From NCBI GenBank assembly GCA_021413535.1, contig JAIOQF010000379.1, positions 1-10,435 on the forward strand: a DNA stretch of 10,435 nucleotides, written 5' to 3'. Source of the stretch: Verrucomicrobiota bacterium. GTDB taxonomy: Bacteria; Verrucomicrobiota; Verrucomicrobiia; Verrucomicrobiales; Verrucomicrobiaceae. A model generated the notes under the pieces. It was not told the origin of the DNA, made no database searches, and saw nothing but the letters and a program-made list of their open reading frames with translations. Of this stretch, positions 1-6,230 are shown one piece after another (within the stretch, counting starts at the first letter, position 1; each line of letters begins with the position of its first letter). The translations under genes were made by a program, and so were the position numbers.

Positions 1-183
1 GCCGCCCAAGGTGGCATCGATAAATATTTTTCCCGGCGCAGGCTGGAGAAAGGCGAGTGATTCGTGCAGCAACACCGTCTCGTGTTGGAAAGAGTGCTCC
101 CCTCTGGTATCCGGAGGTTCCGGTGGTGTGTCATCCGGTGATTTTCTACCGAGGCCGCGCACCGTGAGGGCTCGCGTGGGCAT
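1..183 (-). CDS. rsmH: 16S rRNA (cytosine(1402)-N(4))-methyltransferase RsmH, N-terminal part
   Basis: RsmH (MraW) uses S-adenosylmethionine to methylate N4 of C1402 in the decoding centre of 16S rRNA, and its gene usually heads the dcw cell-division/cell-wall cluster. Translating the minus strand from ATG at 183 gives 61 residues before the left edge. Residues 34-41 (HETVLLHE) match the family's N-terminal HxPVLLxE box. Residues 54-61 (FIDATLGG) are the start of SAM-binding motif I (DxTxGxGGH). The rest of the enzyme lies outside the window. The first 33 residues are low-complexity, rich in Pro, Asp and Arg, and not conserved in the family. The same frame stays open upstream to about position 375, with further ATG codons at 258 and 318, so the start is uncertain; no Shine-Dalgarno sequence is seen at any of them. 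No mraZ precedes it, although that is the usual upstream partner. The identification is firm despite the truncation. Confidence 0.85.
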   Translation of the reverse strand, partial: MPTRALTVRGLGRKSPDDTPPEPPDTRGEHSFQHETVLLHESLAFLQPAPGKIFIDATLGG

Positions 184-401
184 GGCGGCGACCGAACCCC
201 AGGGCCAGAGGTCGAGATGAAGAAAAAGCACATTCGACAACCAGTGGCGCAAACTCATCACCGCGTTGCCAGGGAAAGTGGTAACGTCCGTGATCCGGTT
301 GGCGAAAATGGGAGTCATGGCATGGCGGGAGAGCCGATTGGAAGGATCGAGAATTATTAGAGAATTAAGTAAACACTACTTAAATATCCGCAAGACGAGA
401 G

Positions 402-426
402 TTTGGCAATCATGGAAATTGCCAAA
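402..426. repeat. Perfect 9-bp inverted repeat between the LMF gene and rsmH
   Basis: TTTGGCAAT (402-410) and ATTGCCAAA (418-426) are perfect inverted repeats around a 7-nt spacer. On the plus strand a run of six T follows only after six further bases, so this is not a canonical terminator in either direction. It could be a weak hairpin ending the lipase-maturation-factor transcript or a dyad operator upstream of rsmH. The sequence alone does not decide. Confidence 0.45.
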
Positions 427-454
427 AGTGAGATTTTTTAGACTCTGAGGAGAA

Positions 455-476
455 CCGGAAATTACGGTTTTTCCGG
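455..476 (-). terminator. Hairpin across the stop codon of the LMF gene (possible terminator)
   Basis: CCGGAAA (455-461) and TTTCCGG (470-476) form a 7-bp stem with an 8-nt loop. The loop contains the TAA stop codon of the minus-strand gene (462-464). No U-tract follows immediately on the minus strand; an A-rich stretch lies about 20 nt further on. This may be a mRNA-stabilising or attenuating hairpin rather than a true intrinsic terminator. Confidence 0.3.
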
Positions 477-2039
477 CTTGATGAGGCCACCGACCTCCAA
501 GAACCGGTTCAAATCCGGATGAATCAGCGACAGCGGCGGGAGCCATTCGCCAACCTTTTCCCGGATCCACCAATCACCGTCCTTGTTTCCGAGTGGCGCA
601 AAGTGATAGCGATAGAGAATCGCGCGAACATTTTTCGGCGGTGCATTCGGGAACGGATTATTCGCGAGAAGCCCGAGGACAGCGGGATCATTTTGCAGAA
701 GTTTCCAGACGAAATGAACCGTCCACGGATATTGTCCCGGGGTGGGCAGCGTGTTGAGATCGTAGTGACGCGCGGGAATGGCGGCAAACCAGATTTGCCA
801 GTCCAGTCGGTGATGATAAGGCGTGATGATCGCCGGACGACGCTTCGGATCACCGGGCTTCACTTTAAATTCATAAGCGCGCCATTCGGAAAAATCGAAG
901 GCCACCGGATCATCCGTGCCTTCAAAGATGATCTCGTAGCGCTCGCGTCCGACAGTGCCGAAAGCGCCATAAGTATTGACCAAGTGGAGCGAATCGAATG
1001 AGCCGTTCATGACCTGTCCCGGCGAGAAAAGATTTTTTACCGGCTCAATGCTGAGCACCGCCACCACCACGGCGAAAAGACCTCCGGCGATTTCCGGCAT
1101 GCGCGACGGCTTCTGTTCCACTTCAGCCCGCTCTGCGGCGCGCACGAGGAATTTCGGCAGCACTCGCCGCCAGATGGAATCGTCGACGCATGCCAGGCAG
1201 GGCACGAGCGTCAGCCAGTTGAGGAAGGAAAGATTGCCGCTGAAGATCAGGACGACTTGGAAACTGGCCATGAGCAAGCCAGCGATGTTGCGCGCGTGCT
1301 TCGGCCAGAATCCGAACCAAGGCACGATGAGTTCGATGAAGTGATTCCATGCTACGCCGAATTTTTGGAACCAGTGCGGTGCAAAATGCAGCAAGCGGCT
1401 CAGCGGGTTCGGCACTGGCTGCGTTTCGTAGTGATAATAGAGTGCCGTCAGATCCGTCCAGCAGGAGTCGCCCCTAAGCTTAATCAGACCGGCGCCGATC
1501 ATGATGCGAAAAATCAACCAGCGATAGAGCCAGAGCACCGTCACCGGCGGCGCACTGCGCGCGAAGGGTCGCGCATCCAGCAGCGGACAGAGAAACACCG
1601 CGAGAAAACCCGTCTCCAGCAACTGCGTCTCCCATCCATAGGAATACCAGAGCTGCCCGACATGAACGAACGACATATAGAGCGCCCAGAGCAGCAGCGT
1701 GATGATTGAGTTCGCATAGCCGCAGACCACAATCGCTGAGAGCACGACACCGATCCAGGCAGTGATCGTCAGCGATTGATCGGACAGCTTCCACCAGAAC
1801 AGCGAAGGCAGTTCGGAGAAAGCCTTGCTCGACGAACCGAAGTATTGCTCCACGCGGTGCAGAAAAACATCGGCCGGCAGCAGACCGTTGTGGCCGATCA
1901 AGGCCACGTTCTGATTCGCCGCCACGAGGAAGGCAGTGAGATAAACCACCCCCAGCAGCCGCAGCAGCAGGAAGCGGGTGAGCCAGTAGGATGGCCGGAT
2001 TAATGCGGCACGATCAGAGCCTGTCGGTTCATCAGACAC
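462..2039 (-). CDS. Lipase maturation factor family (LMF1/LMF2-like) membrane protein
   Basis: This 525-residue multipass membrane protein is related to vertebrate LMF1/LMF2, ER proteins needed for folding of secreted dimeric lipases. The bacterial homologues have no established function; a role in secreted-protein folding is inference. The best signature is at residues 173-217: RWLIFRIMIGAGLIKLRGD, then a conserved CW, then YYHYETQP and NPLS. A conserved soluble C-terminal domain follows, with NTYGAFGTVGRERYEIIFEG (about 355-374) and PYHHRLDWQIWFA (407-419). Hydrophobic segments lie near residues 23-42, 92-125, 140-155, 170-187, 232-245, 252-284 and 317-332. Start is GTG at 2037-2039, with no clear Shine-Dalgarno; no better in-frame start precedes the first membrane segment. 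Length is close to the family norm. It lies upstream of rsmH on the same strand with a gap of about 280 nt, so cotranscription is uncertain. Confidence 0.92.
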   Translation of the reverse strand: MSDEPTGSDRAALIRPSYWLTRFLLLRLLGVVYLTAFLVAANQNVALIGHNGLLPADVFLHRVEQYFGSSSKAFSELPSLFWWKLSDQSLTITAWIGVVLSAIVVCGYANSIITLLLWALYMSFVHVGQLWYSYGWETQLLETGFLAVFLCPLLDARPFARSAPPVTVLWLYRWLIFRIMIGAGLIKLRGDSCWTDLTALYYHYETQPVPNPLSRLLHFAPHWFQKFGVAWNHFIELIVPWFGFWPKHARNIAGLLMASFQVVLIFSGNLSFLNWLTLVPCLACVDDSIWRRVLPKFLVRAAERAEVEQKPSRMPEIAGGLFAVVVAVLSIEPVKNLFSPGQVMNGSFDSLHLVNTYGAFGTVGRERYEIIFEGTDDPVAFDFSEWRAYEFKVKPGDPKRRPAIITPYHHRLDWQIWFAAIPARHYDLNTLPTPGQYPWTVHFVWKLLQNDPAVLGLLANNPFPNAPPKNVRAILYRYHFAPLGNKDGDWWIREKVGEWLPPLSLIHPDLNRFLEVGGLIKPEKP

Positions 2040-2308
2040 GTCCGAAGTTTAGCGAAGCTGCGCGCATTTTGCCAAGAAAGAACGAGCTGAAAAGCGCAGG
2101 CAGCTTCTTGCGTGACCATAAAAGCAACACCCTTACATAGATGTTCGCTTTCACGCATAGGCGCGAGATATGCTGCATTTCTGTGTGTTTTGCAGCGGAA
2201 TCCGAGGGATCACAAACAGCAAGGCAAAAATGCATGGCAAAACGCACAAAAATGTCGCATATAAAGCCGAACTGACACAAACACACATTTTTGTCGGTGA
2301 TCCAACTG
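2040..2308. other. Non-coding stretch between the LMF gene start and the cassette core site
   Basis: About 270 bases without a convincing gene. It is visibly more AT-rich than the flanking genes, with many A-tracts from 2210 to 2290. It should hold the promoter of the minus-strand LMF gene and whatever drives the plus-strand cassette ORF. I could not fix a reliable -35/-10 pair in either direction. ORFs read on the minus strand here are Cys-rich, low-complexity and unlike real protein. A 10-bp inverted repeat lies at its right end and is listed separately. Confidence 0.6.
2246..2294. repeat. 10-bp inverted repeat just upstream of the cassette insertion point
   Basis: ACAAAAATGT (2246-2255) and ACATTTTTGT (2285-2294) are perfect inverted repeats separated by 29 nt. 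The right arm ends 14 nt before the 5' core site of the cassette. It could be a regulatory dyad or a structure that favoured recombination at this point. It is AT-rich, so chance is a real alternative. Confidence 0.35.
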
Positions 2309-2314
2309 TTAGCC
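2308..2314 (+). other. 5' core recombination site of the integron cassette (G^TTAGCC)
   Basis: GTTAGCC fits the integron core GTTRRRY in six of seven positions. It is the exact reverse complement of the R'' box GGCTAAC at 2613-2619 of the downstream attC. In a circular cassette the six bases TTAGCC would join the G at 2699 and pair perfectly with R''. That relation defines the cassette ends. The bases just before it, GTCGGTGATCCAACT, resemble the L'-side bases GTCGCTGAGCTTGGGTC that precede the second core at 2699, so an earlier attC half may be present. Confidence 0.7.
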
Positions 2315-2699
2315 GTGATGGAGCAAATCCAAGCAATTGACCGAGCACAGACTCAGCTTTTCCTGCGCCGGACGTTTCGACACGATGGGCGGACGTTGAC
2401 GATTGCATTGCTTGTCCGTGACGCAGACATGAGGCCACTGGATGCGCCGTGGTGGCGTGGTAAACAAGTCAGCATCATTGGCGTTGATCTGGACGGGAAT
2501 TTCTTCCTTCGGCATTCTGGAGGTGCAGTTCTCTATTGGGATCACCGTTTGCAGACGGACACGGTCGTCGCACCGAGTGTGCGAGAGTTTGTTGAGAGGA
2601 TCGAATGATGACGGCTAACCATGCGCTGCAGCGAACCCGGCCATCGCGCTGCGGTTGCAATCGAACGCCCTCGTGGGCTGGGTCGCTGAGCTTGGGTCG
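2309..2699 (+). mobile_element. Integron gene cassette (single small ORF plus attC)
   Basis: The unit runs from the cut point after G in GTTAGCC to the G of GTTAGGC, 391 bp. It has the standard cassette layout: a start codon 9 nt inside the 5' end, one small ORF filling most of the unit, a stop codon just before the attC, and no obvious promoter of its own. The fit between the 5' core and the R'' box, and the bulged attC stem, are seen directly. No intI gene, attI site or clear run of cassettes is present, so this is best described as an isolated cassette or integrase-less cluster (CALIN). Confidence 0.75.
2318..2608 (+). CDS. Cassette-encoded small protein, possibly SUKH/SMI1-like C-terminal fold
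   Basis: A 96-residue soluble protein encoded inside the integron cassette. I do not recognise a certain family. The C-terminal part, with GNFFLRHSGGAVLYWDH followed by a PSVREFVERI helix, resembles the end of SMI1/KNR4 (SUKH) proteins. In those, an aromatic-Asp-His strand precedes a helix, and many members are immunity proteins for secreted toxins. The N-terminal half, with FRHDGRTLTIALLVRD, looks like the opening strands of a small alpha/beta fold. No signal peptide or membrane segment is visible. ATG at 2318 is chosen because it lies just inside the cassette boundary; TTG at 2291 would start outside the mobile unit, and GTG at 2315 is also possible. Translation probably depends on signals in the flanking DNA, since no ribosome binding site fits in the 9 nt before the start. 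Confidence 0.75.
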   Translation: MEQIQAIDRAQTQLFLRRTFRHDGRTLTIALLVRDADMRPLDAPWWRGKQVSIIGVDLDGNFFLRHSGGAVLYWDHRLQTDTVVAPSVREFVERIE

Positions 2700-2705
2700 T
2701 TAGGC
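2613..2705 (+). other. attC: attC site (59-base element) of the integron cassette
   Basis: The 93-bp site has the full attC architecture. R'' is GGCTAAC (2613-2619) and R' is GTTAGGC (2699-2705), pairing at six of seven positions. L'' is at 2625-2638 and L' (GGGTCGCTGAGC) at 2680-2691. L' pairs with L'' over 12 bp, leaving G2628 and one of A2634/A2635 bulged on one side. These match the extrahelical bases by which IntI chooses the recombining strand of a folded attC. The unpaired spacers are CATGC and TTGGGTC, and the terminal loop arm spans about 2639-2679. It begins four bases after the TGA stop of the cassette ORF (2606-2608). Confidence 0.82.
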
Positions 2706-2779
2706 GTCTTTCACGCTATCCGCTGAAACAATAATGAATTCCCAATTACTCCGCCGCCTCGCTTCCGGTTTTTCTTTCG

Positions 2780-3079
2780 ATGCTGCTTTTGGCATGTTGC
2801 ATCAACTCTGGCGACAAACCGACGATTAGTATATCTCCCGGAAAGGAGCTTTGCGCACGTCACCGGATTCCTTTGGTAGCGGTTAACGGATTCCAGTATC
2901 GCGAGCCGTGGCCTATTATTGATCCCACAGTCGCGTTCGGCCGCGTTTTGCACAAATACCCAAATTCGATCAACGTTTATCATTCGCTGCATCGAAGTGA
3001 CACCTATCCGAAAGCCACCAAAATCACCTACTGTCCGAAATGCCAAGATGAGGTTGAGAGGTGGTTGGCCAGACACTAA
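2780..3079 (+). CDS. Small Cys-motif lipoprotein-like protein, signal peptide apparently split by a frameshift
   Basis: The frame from ATG 2780 gives 99 residues. It begins MLLLACC, the end of a lipoprotein signal peptide with lipobox LLAC. It then carries CARH (a CxxH pair) and a C-terminal YCPKCQDEVERWLA segment, a CPxC knuckle that may bind metal together with the CxxH. I recall similar CxxHxxPL...YCPKC small proteins as common hypothetical proteins in PVC bacteria; no function is known. The missing positively charged end is present in the next frame: ATG at 2734 reads MNSQLLRRLASGF. Removing one T from the T5 run at 2769-2773 would join the two into one proper lipoprotein of about 114 residues with lipidated Cys21. 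As it stands, the 2734 frame stops at 2827-2829. It lies directly after the attC core and may be a second cassette gene. Confidence 0.65.
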   Translation: MLLLACCINSGDKPTISISPGKELCARHRIPLVAVNGFQYREPWPIIDPTVAFGRVLHKYPNSINVYHSLHRSDTYPKATKITYCPKCQDEVERWLARH

Positions 3080-3080
3080 C
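3074..3080 (+). other. Possible decayed R'' box of a second attC
   Basis: CACTAAC overlaps the stop codon of the lipoprotein-like gene, where an R'' box is expected. A cassette starting TTAGGC at 2700 should carry GCCTAAC here; five of seven bases agree. No L''/L' stem or GTTRRRY core follows in the 40 nt before the next gene. If it is a remnant, the attC has been lost. Chance is a serious alternative. Confidence 0.25.
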
Positions 3081-3119
3081 AATAACCGCACGTGAAGATT
3101 ATGCCCCTGAGACTGATAT

Positions 3120-4652
3120 CTAGCGCGCAATCTCAAGCCGCAGACATGCCGCTTCGCGATCATTCCGCACGATCAGCAAATCACCACTGAGCGCGATGGG
3201 GTTCCAGGTCTTTGATTGAAAGACCGTGATGCGGGTGAGTTCGTTCGGGGCTTCGCGTGTCGGGCGCAGCAGCACGAGATCGCCGGACTCTGCCATGAGC
3301 AGATAATAATCACCAACGACGATTCCCTGACCATGCCCATAACGTCCGTCACGCCATAACTTCGATCCGTCTCGCAAATCTGCTCCGGCGAGGATGCCAT
3401 CATCAAGCCCAAAGATGCAGCCATCACGCGTGTAGAAATGCGCGAACTTCGCTTTCATTCGCGTCGATTGCCACAAGCTCTCGACATTCAGGCCCTCCGC
3501 ACTGCGCGTCAGTTTAAATAATTCCGCGCCCACGCCATAGCCGCTGGAGATCAACACGCGATCATCACCGATGACGAGCGGCGATGCGCAGTGCACGTTG
3601 CCATTGCCAAAGGGTCGCTGCCACAAAGTGTTGCCCGTTTTAGGATCGTGCGCTGACACACTGCGATCATTCATGGCGATGATCTGCGGCACGCCTGCCA
3701 GTGTGGCGAAGATTGGAGTGGAGTAGCTCGATTTCGGGCCTGCCTTCCAAGCGACGACGCCGTCACTCAAGCGAAATGCCACCAGCGAGTGCGTGCCTTG
3801 CTCGCCACCATGCACGATCACCAGATCATCGACGATCAACGGTGAACTTGCCGCGCCCCACTCCGGCGCTCTGCCGTTCACCGCCGACACCGTATCCTTC
3901 GACCACACGCAGTCGCCCGTCTTGAGGTCGAGGCAATTCAAGAGGCCAGTGGATCCGAGCGTGTAAACTCGATTGCCGGACACGGTCGGCGTCGCGCGCG
4001 GCCCCTCGCCGCCGATCAGGGTTTGATAGCGCACGGGATCACGATGCACCCAGCGCGGCTCACCTGTAGTGAGTGCGAAAGCGGAAACGCATTCGCTTTC
4101 ATCGCGCTGCGCTTGAGTGATGCAGAGATCGCCCACCACGACAAATCCCGACCAGCCAGCACCGATGCTCTTACGCCAGAGCAGTTGCGGAGGATGGCGC
4201 GTCCAATCGCTGTCCAGCTTCGGACCCGCCAGCACACCGGTGCGATCTGGACCACGAAACTGAGGGAAATCAGCGTGAGGAATCGCCAGTGTCACTGCGG
4301 TCGGTTGGGTCACGGGTTGTGAAGTTATCGATTTTGACCAGCGCCATTCCAAGAGAGGCGTCATATCTCCGCTCATACCGCGCAGCCGCACCAGTGTGCC
4401 AGCCAGCACGCATAGACCAAGGGACGCTGCGACTATTCGCAATCGAAAACGCCATGACGCACGTGAAAGGAACAGCCACCAGATCGTCAATGCCAGAATG
4501 GTGACGCACGCGATCTCATAGGTGATGAGGTTTCGCTTTTGAAATGGCCACTCATCGTGCCACCGCACCCAGGCAATTGCGACGCTACCCAGAACTGCGA
4601 TGCGCGCACCGATTTGCCAACGGACAGGCGGCGGGCAAGAAGAATCGGACAT
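3120..4652 (-). CDS. Membrane-anchored PQQ-like beta-propeller repeat protein
   Basis: A 510-residue protein with three predicted membrane segments (about residues 14-30, 43-62 and 70-90), then an extracytoplasmic domain built from PQQ-like (quinoprotein alcohol dehydrogenase-type) beta-propeller blades. The signature FPQFRGPDRTGV (129-140) opens the propeller, as in the many outer-surface or periplasmic propeller proteins of Planctomycetes and Verrucomicrobia. Blade repeats include VSAFALTTGEPRWVH, LNCLDLKTGDCVWSKD, LVAFRLSDGVVAWKAG, VSAHDPKTGNTLWQRPFG and LAGADLRDGSKLWRDG, each ending in the A/L-x-D-x-x-T/D-G-x-x-x-W pattern. I see no dehydrogenase active-site pattern, so it is probably a binding or scaffold protein rather than an enzyme; this is inference. 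It starts at ATG 4650-4652 with no Shine-Dalgarno sequence. It faces the cassette genes tail to tail (41 nt) and is divergent from ugd. Confidence 0.9.
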   Translation of the reverse strand: MSDSSCPPPVRWQIGARIAVLGSVAIAWVRWHDEWPFQKRNLITYEIACVTILALTIWWLFLSRASWRFRLRIVAASLGLCVLAGTLVRLRGMSGDMTPLLEWRWSKSITSQPVTQPTAVTLAIPHADFPQFRGPDRTGVLAGPKLDSDWTRHPPQLLWRKSIGAGWSGFVVVGDLCITQAQRDESECVSAFALTTGEPRWVHRDPVRYQTLIGGEGPRATPTVSGNRVYTLGSTGLLNCLDLKTGDCVWSKDTVSAVNGRAPEWGAASSPLIVDDLVIVHGGEQGTHSLVAFRLSDGVVAWKAGPKSSYSTPIFATLAGVPQIIAMNDRSVSAHDPKTGNTLWQRPFGNGNVHCASPLVIGDDRVLISSGYGVGAELFKLTRSAEGLNVESLWQSTRMKAKFAHFYTRDGCIFGLDDGILAGADLRDGSKLWRDGRYGHGQGIVVGDYYLLMAESGDLVLLRPTREAPNELTRITVFQSKTWNPIALSGDLLIVRNDREAACLRLEIAR

Positions 4653-4763
4653 GGTTAAAGATTTTACGAAAGTAGTTTCTCAGTTTGGCGTTCTGTAGCG
4701 CTCGATTGGTGATGCGCCCGACTCCGCCAGCATGGCCCATCGCCAGCTAGTGCGCAATCCACG

Positions 4764-4787
4764 ACCAGCGGTTCCACACCAGCGGTT
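4764..4787. repeat. Tandem direct repeat in the PQQ-propeller/ugd intergenic region
   Basis: ACCAGCGGTT occurs at 4764-4773 and again at 4778-4787, a 14-bp period; with the following bases the units read ACCAGCGGTTCCAC and ACCAGCGGTTACCAC. The pair lies about 70 nt upstream of the ugd start in the divergent intergenic region 4653-4855. It could be a tandem activator site or a chance duplication. I see nothing else in that region and no firm promoter. Confidence 0.4.
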
Positions 4788-4855
4788 ACCACTTGAGTAT
4801 CGCAGCAGTCTCAGCTTTAGTTTCACCTTCAATCCCTGAATATTTTTCAAGCTGC

Positions 4856-6175
4856 ATGAAACTCACCATCATCGGTTCTGGTTACGTCGGACTCACCACG
4901 GGCGCGTGTTTTGCCGAAATCGGCCACCACGTCATGTGCGTGGACAACAACCAGAAAAAAATCGACAGCCTGCTCGCCGGAAAGATCCCCATTTATGAGC
5001 CGGGCCTGGAGCCCATCGTTCGCAAGAACGTCGTCTCCAAGCGCCTCCAGTTCACCACCAGCACCAGCGAAGGCGTGGATCACGGCGAGGTCATCTTCAT
5101 CGCTGTGCCCACCCCGCCCCAGGACGACGGCAGCGTCGACCTCAGCTTCATCGAAAAAGTCGCGCGCGAAATCGCCGTCTGTCTCGACAGCTACCGCGTC
5201 ATCGTGGATAAAAGCACCGTGCCTGTCAAAACGGGCGACCGCGTCGCCCAGACCATCCGCCGCTATGCCAAGCCCGGCGTCGAGTTCGATGTCGTGAGCA
5301 ATCCCGAATTCCTCCGCGAGGGCAGCGCCGTGGAAGACCTTATGCACCCCGACCGCATCGTCATCGGCGGCAACAGCGACCGCGCTCTCGCCGTGATGCA
5401 AAAAGTCTACGAACCGTTTGTGGCTCCCGTGCTCATCACGGACATCAACAGCGCTGAACTCATCAAGCACGCCGCCAACAGCTTCCTCGCGCTCAAAATT
5501 TCCTACATCAACGCCATCTCCGAGCTTTGCGAAATCGCCGGTGCTGACGTCGAGAAAGTCGCGGAAGGCATCGGCATGGACAAGCGCATCGGCCGCAGCT
5601 TCCTCAACGCCGGACTCGGCTACGGTGGCTCCTGCTTCCCCAAGGACATCGCCGCCTTCATCGCCATCGCCGACCAGTTCGGCAAGCCCTTCCATCTGCT
5701 GAAGGAAGTTCAGAACATCAATACCCGCCAGTTCACCCGCTTCCTCGATTCCATCCGCGAAGCACTCTGGCTCTTCAAAGAGAAAAAAATCGCCGTCTGG
5801 GGCCTCAGCTTCAAACCAAATACAGATGACGTGCGCTCCAGCGTCGCGGTGAACATCGTGGAAGCCCTCGTCAAAGACGGCGCCAATGTCACCGTCTATG
5901 ACCCCAAGGCCATGGAAAAATTCAAGGAACTCCCTCTCGCCGCCAGCGTCACACTCGCCGAGTCACCCCTCGAAGCTGCCCGGGGCGCGGAAGCCCTCAT
6001 CATCGCCACCGAATGGCCCGAGTTTGCCGCCATTGATCTCACCGAGCTGCGTGATGCCATGCACACGCCGCTGATTTTCGACGGACGCAATCTGCTCGAT
6101 CCCAGTGCCGCACTCGCCTACGGATTCCAGTATCGCGGCATCGGCCGGGGCACCTTGCCTGAGGCCGTTTCCTGA
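4856..6175 (+). CDS. ugd: UDP-glucose 6-dehydrogenase
   Basis: Cytosolic enzyme that oxidises UDP-glucose twice with NAD+ to UDP-glucuronate, a precursor of acidic capsule, exopolysaccharide or modified envelope sugars. Numbered from ATG 4856 (439 residues), the N-terminal Rossmann domain opens at once with GSGYVG (7-12). STVPVKTG is at 120-127 and NPEFLREGSAVEDLMHPDRI at 149-168. Lys204 and Asn208 lie in ELIKHAANSF. The catalytic Cys260 is in GYGGSCFPKD, and the C-terminal domain carries WGLSFKPNTDDVRSS (315-329). All key residues are present and the length is normal. A TTG at 4793 would add 21 residues before the Rossmann fold and is unlikely. Third codon positions are strongly C/G, which opens a long antisense frame. 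Two SPFH genes follow after 55 nt on the same strand, so cotranscription is plausible. Confidence 0.97.
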   Translation: MKLTIIGSGYVGLTTGACFAEIGHHVMCVDNNQKKIDSLLAGKIPIYEPGLEPIVRKNVVSKRLQFTTSTSEGVDHGEVIFIAVPTPPQDDGSVDLSFIEKVAREIAVCLDSYRVIVDKSTVPVKTGDRVAQTIRRYAKPGVEFDVVSNPEFLREGSAVEDLMHPDRIVIGGNSDRALAVMQKVYEPFVAPVLITDINSAELIKHAANSFLALKISYINAISELCEIAGADVEKVAEGIGMDKRIGRSFLNAGLGYGGSCFPKDIAAFIAIADQFGKPFHLLKEVQNINTRQFTRFLDSIREALWLFKEKKIAVWGLSFKPNTDDVRSSVAVNIVEALVKDGANVTVYDPKAMEKFKELPLAASVTLAESPLEAARGAEALIIATEWPEFAAIDLTELRDAMHTPLIFDGRNLLDPSAALAYGFQYRGIGRGTLPEAVS

Positions 6176-6230
6176 TGTTCACTTCAGCCAAGTGCTCGCC
6201 ATAATCTGATCGTCCTCATCCCCTGCCCTC

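Noticed and set aside
519..1001. 160-residue plus-strand ORF inside the LMF gene
   Set aside because: Shadow frame of a gene with clear family motifs; Arg/Ile-rich translation without domain features.
2040..2290. attI site or integrase gene upstream of the cassette
   Set aside because: No tyrosine-recombinase motifs in any frame and no recognisable attI; the cassette appears to stand alone.
2032..2438. Minus-strand ORFs over the cassette and its upstream region
   Set aside because: Low-complexity, Cys-rich translations that cross the cassette boundary and conflict with the plus-strand cassette gene.
4847..5695. 282-residue minus-strand ORF opposite ugd
   Set aside because: It is the antisense of a certain gene with strong third-position C/G bias, which removes stop codons. 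Its translation is a monotonous Asp/Ala/Val/Glu/Gly mix with no motif.
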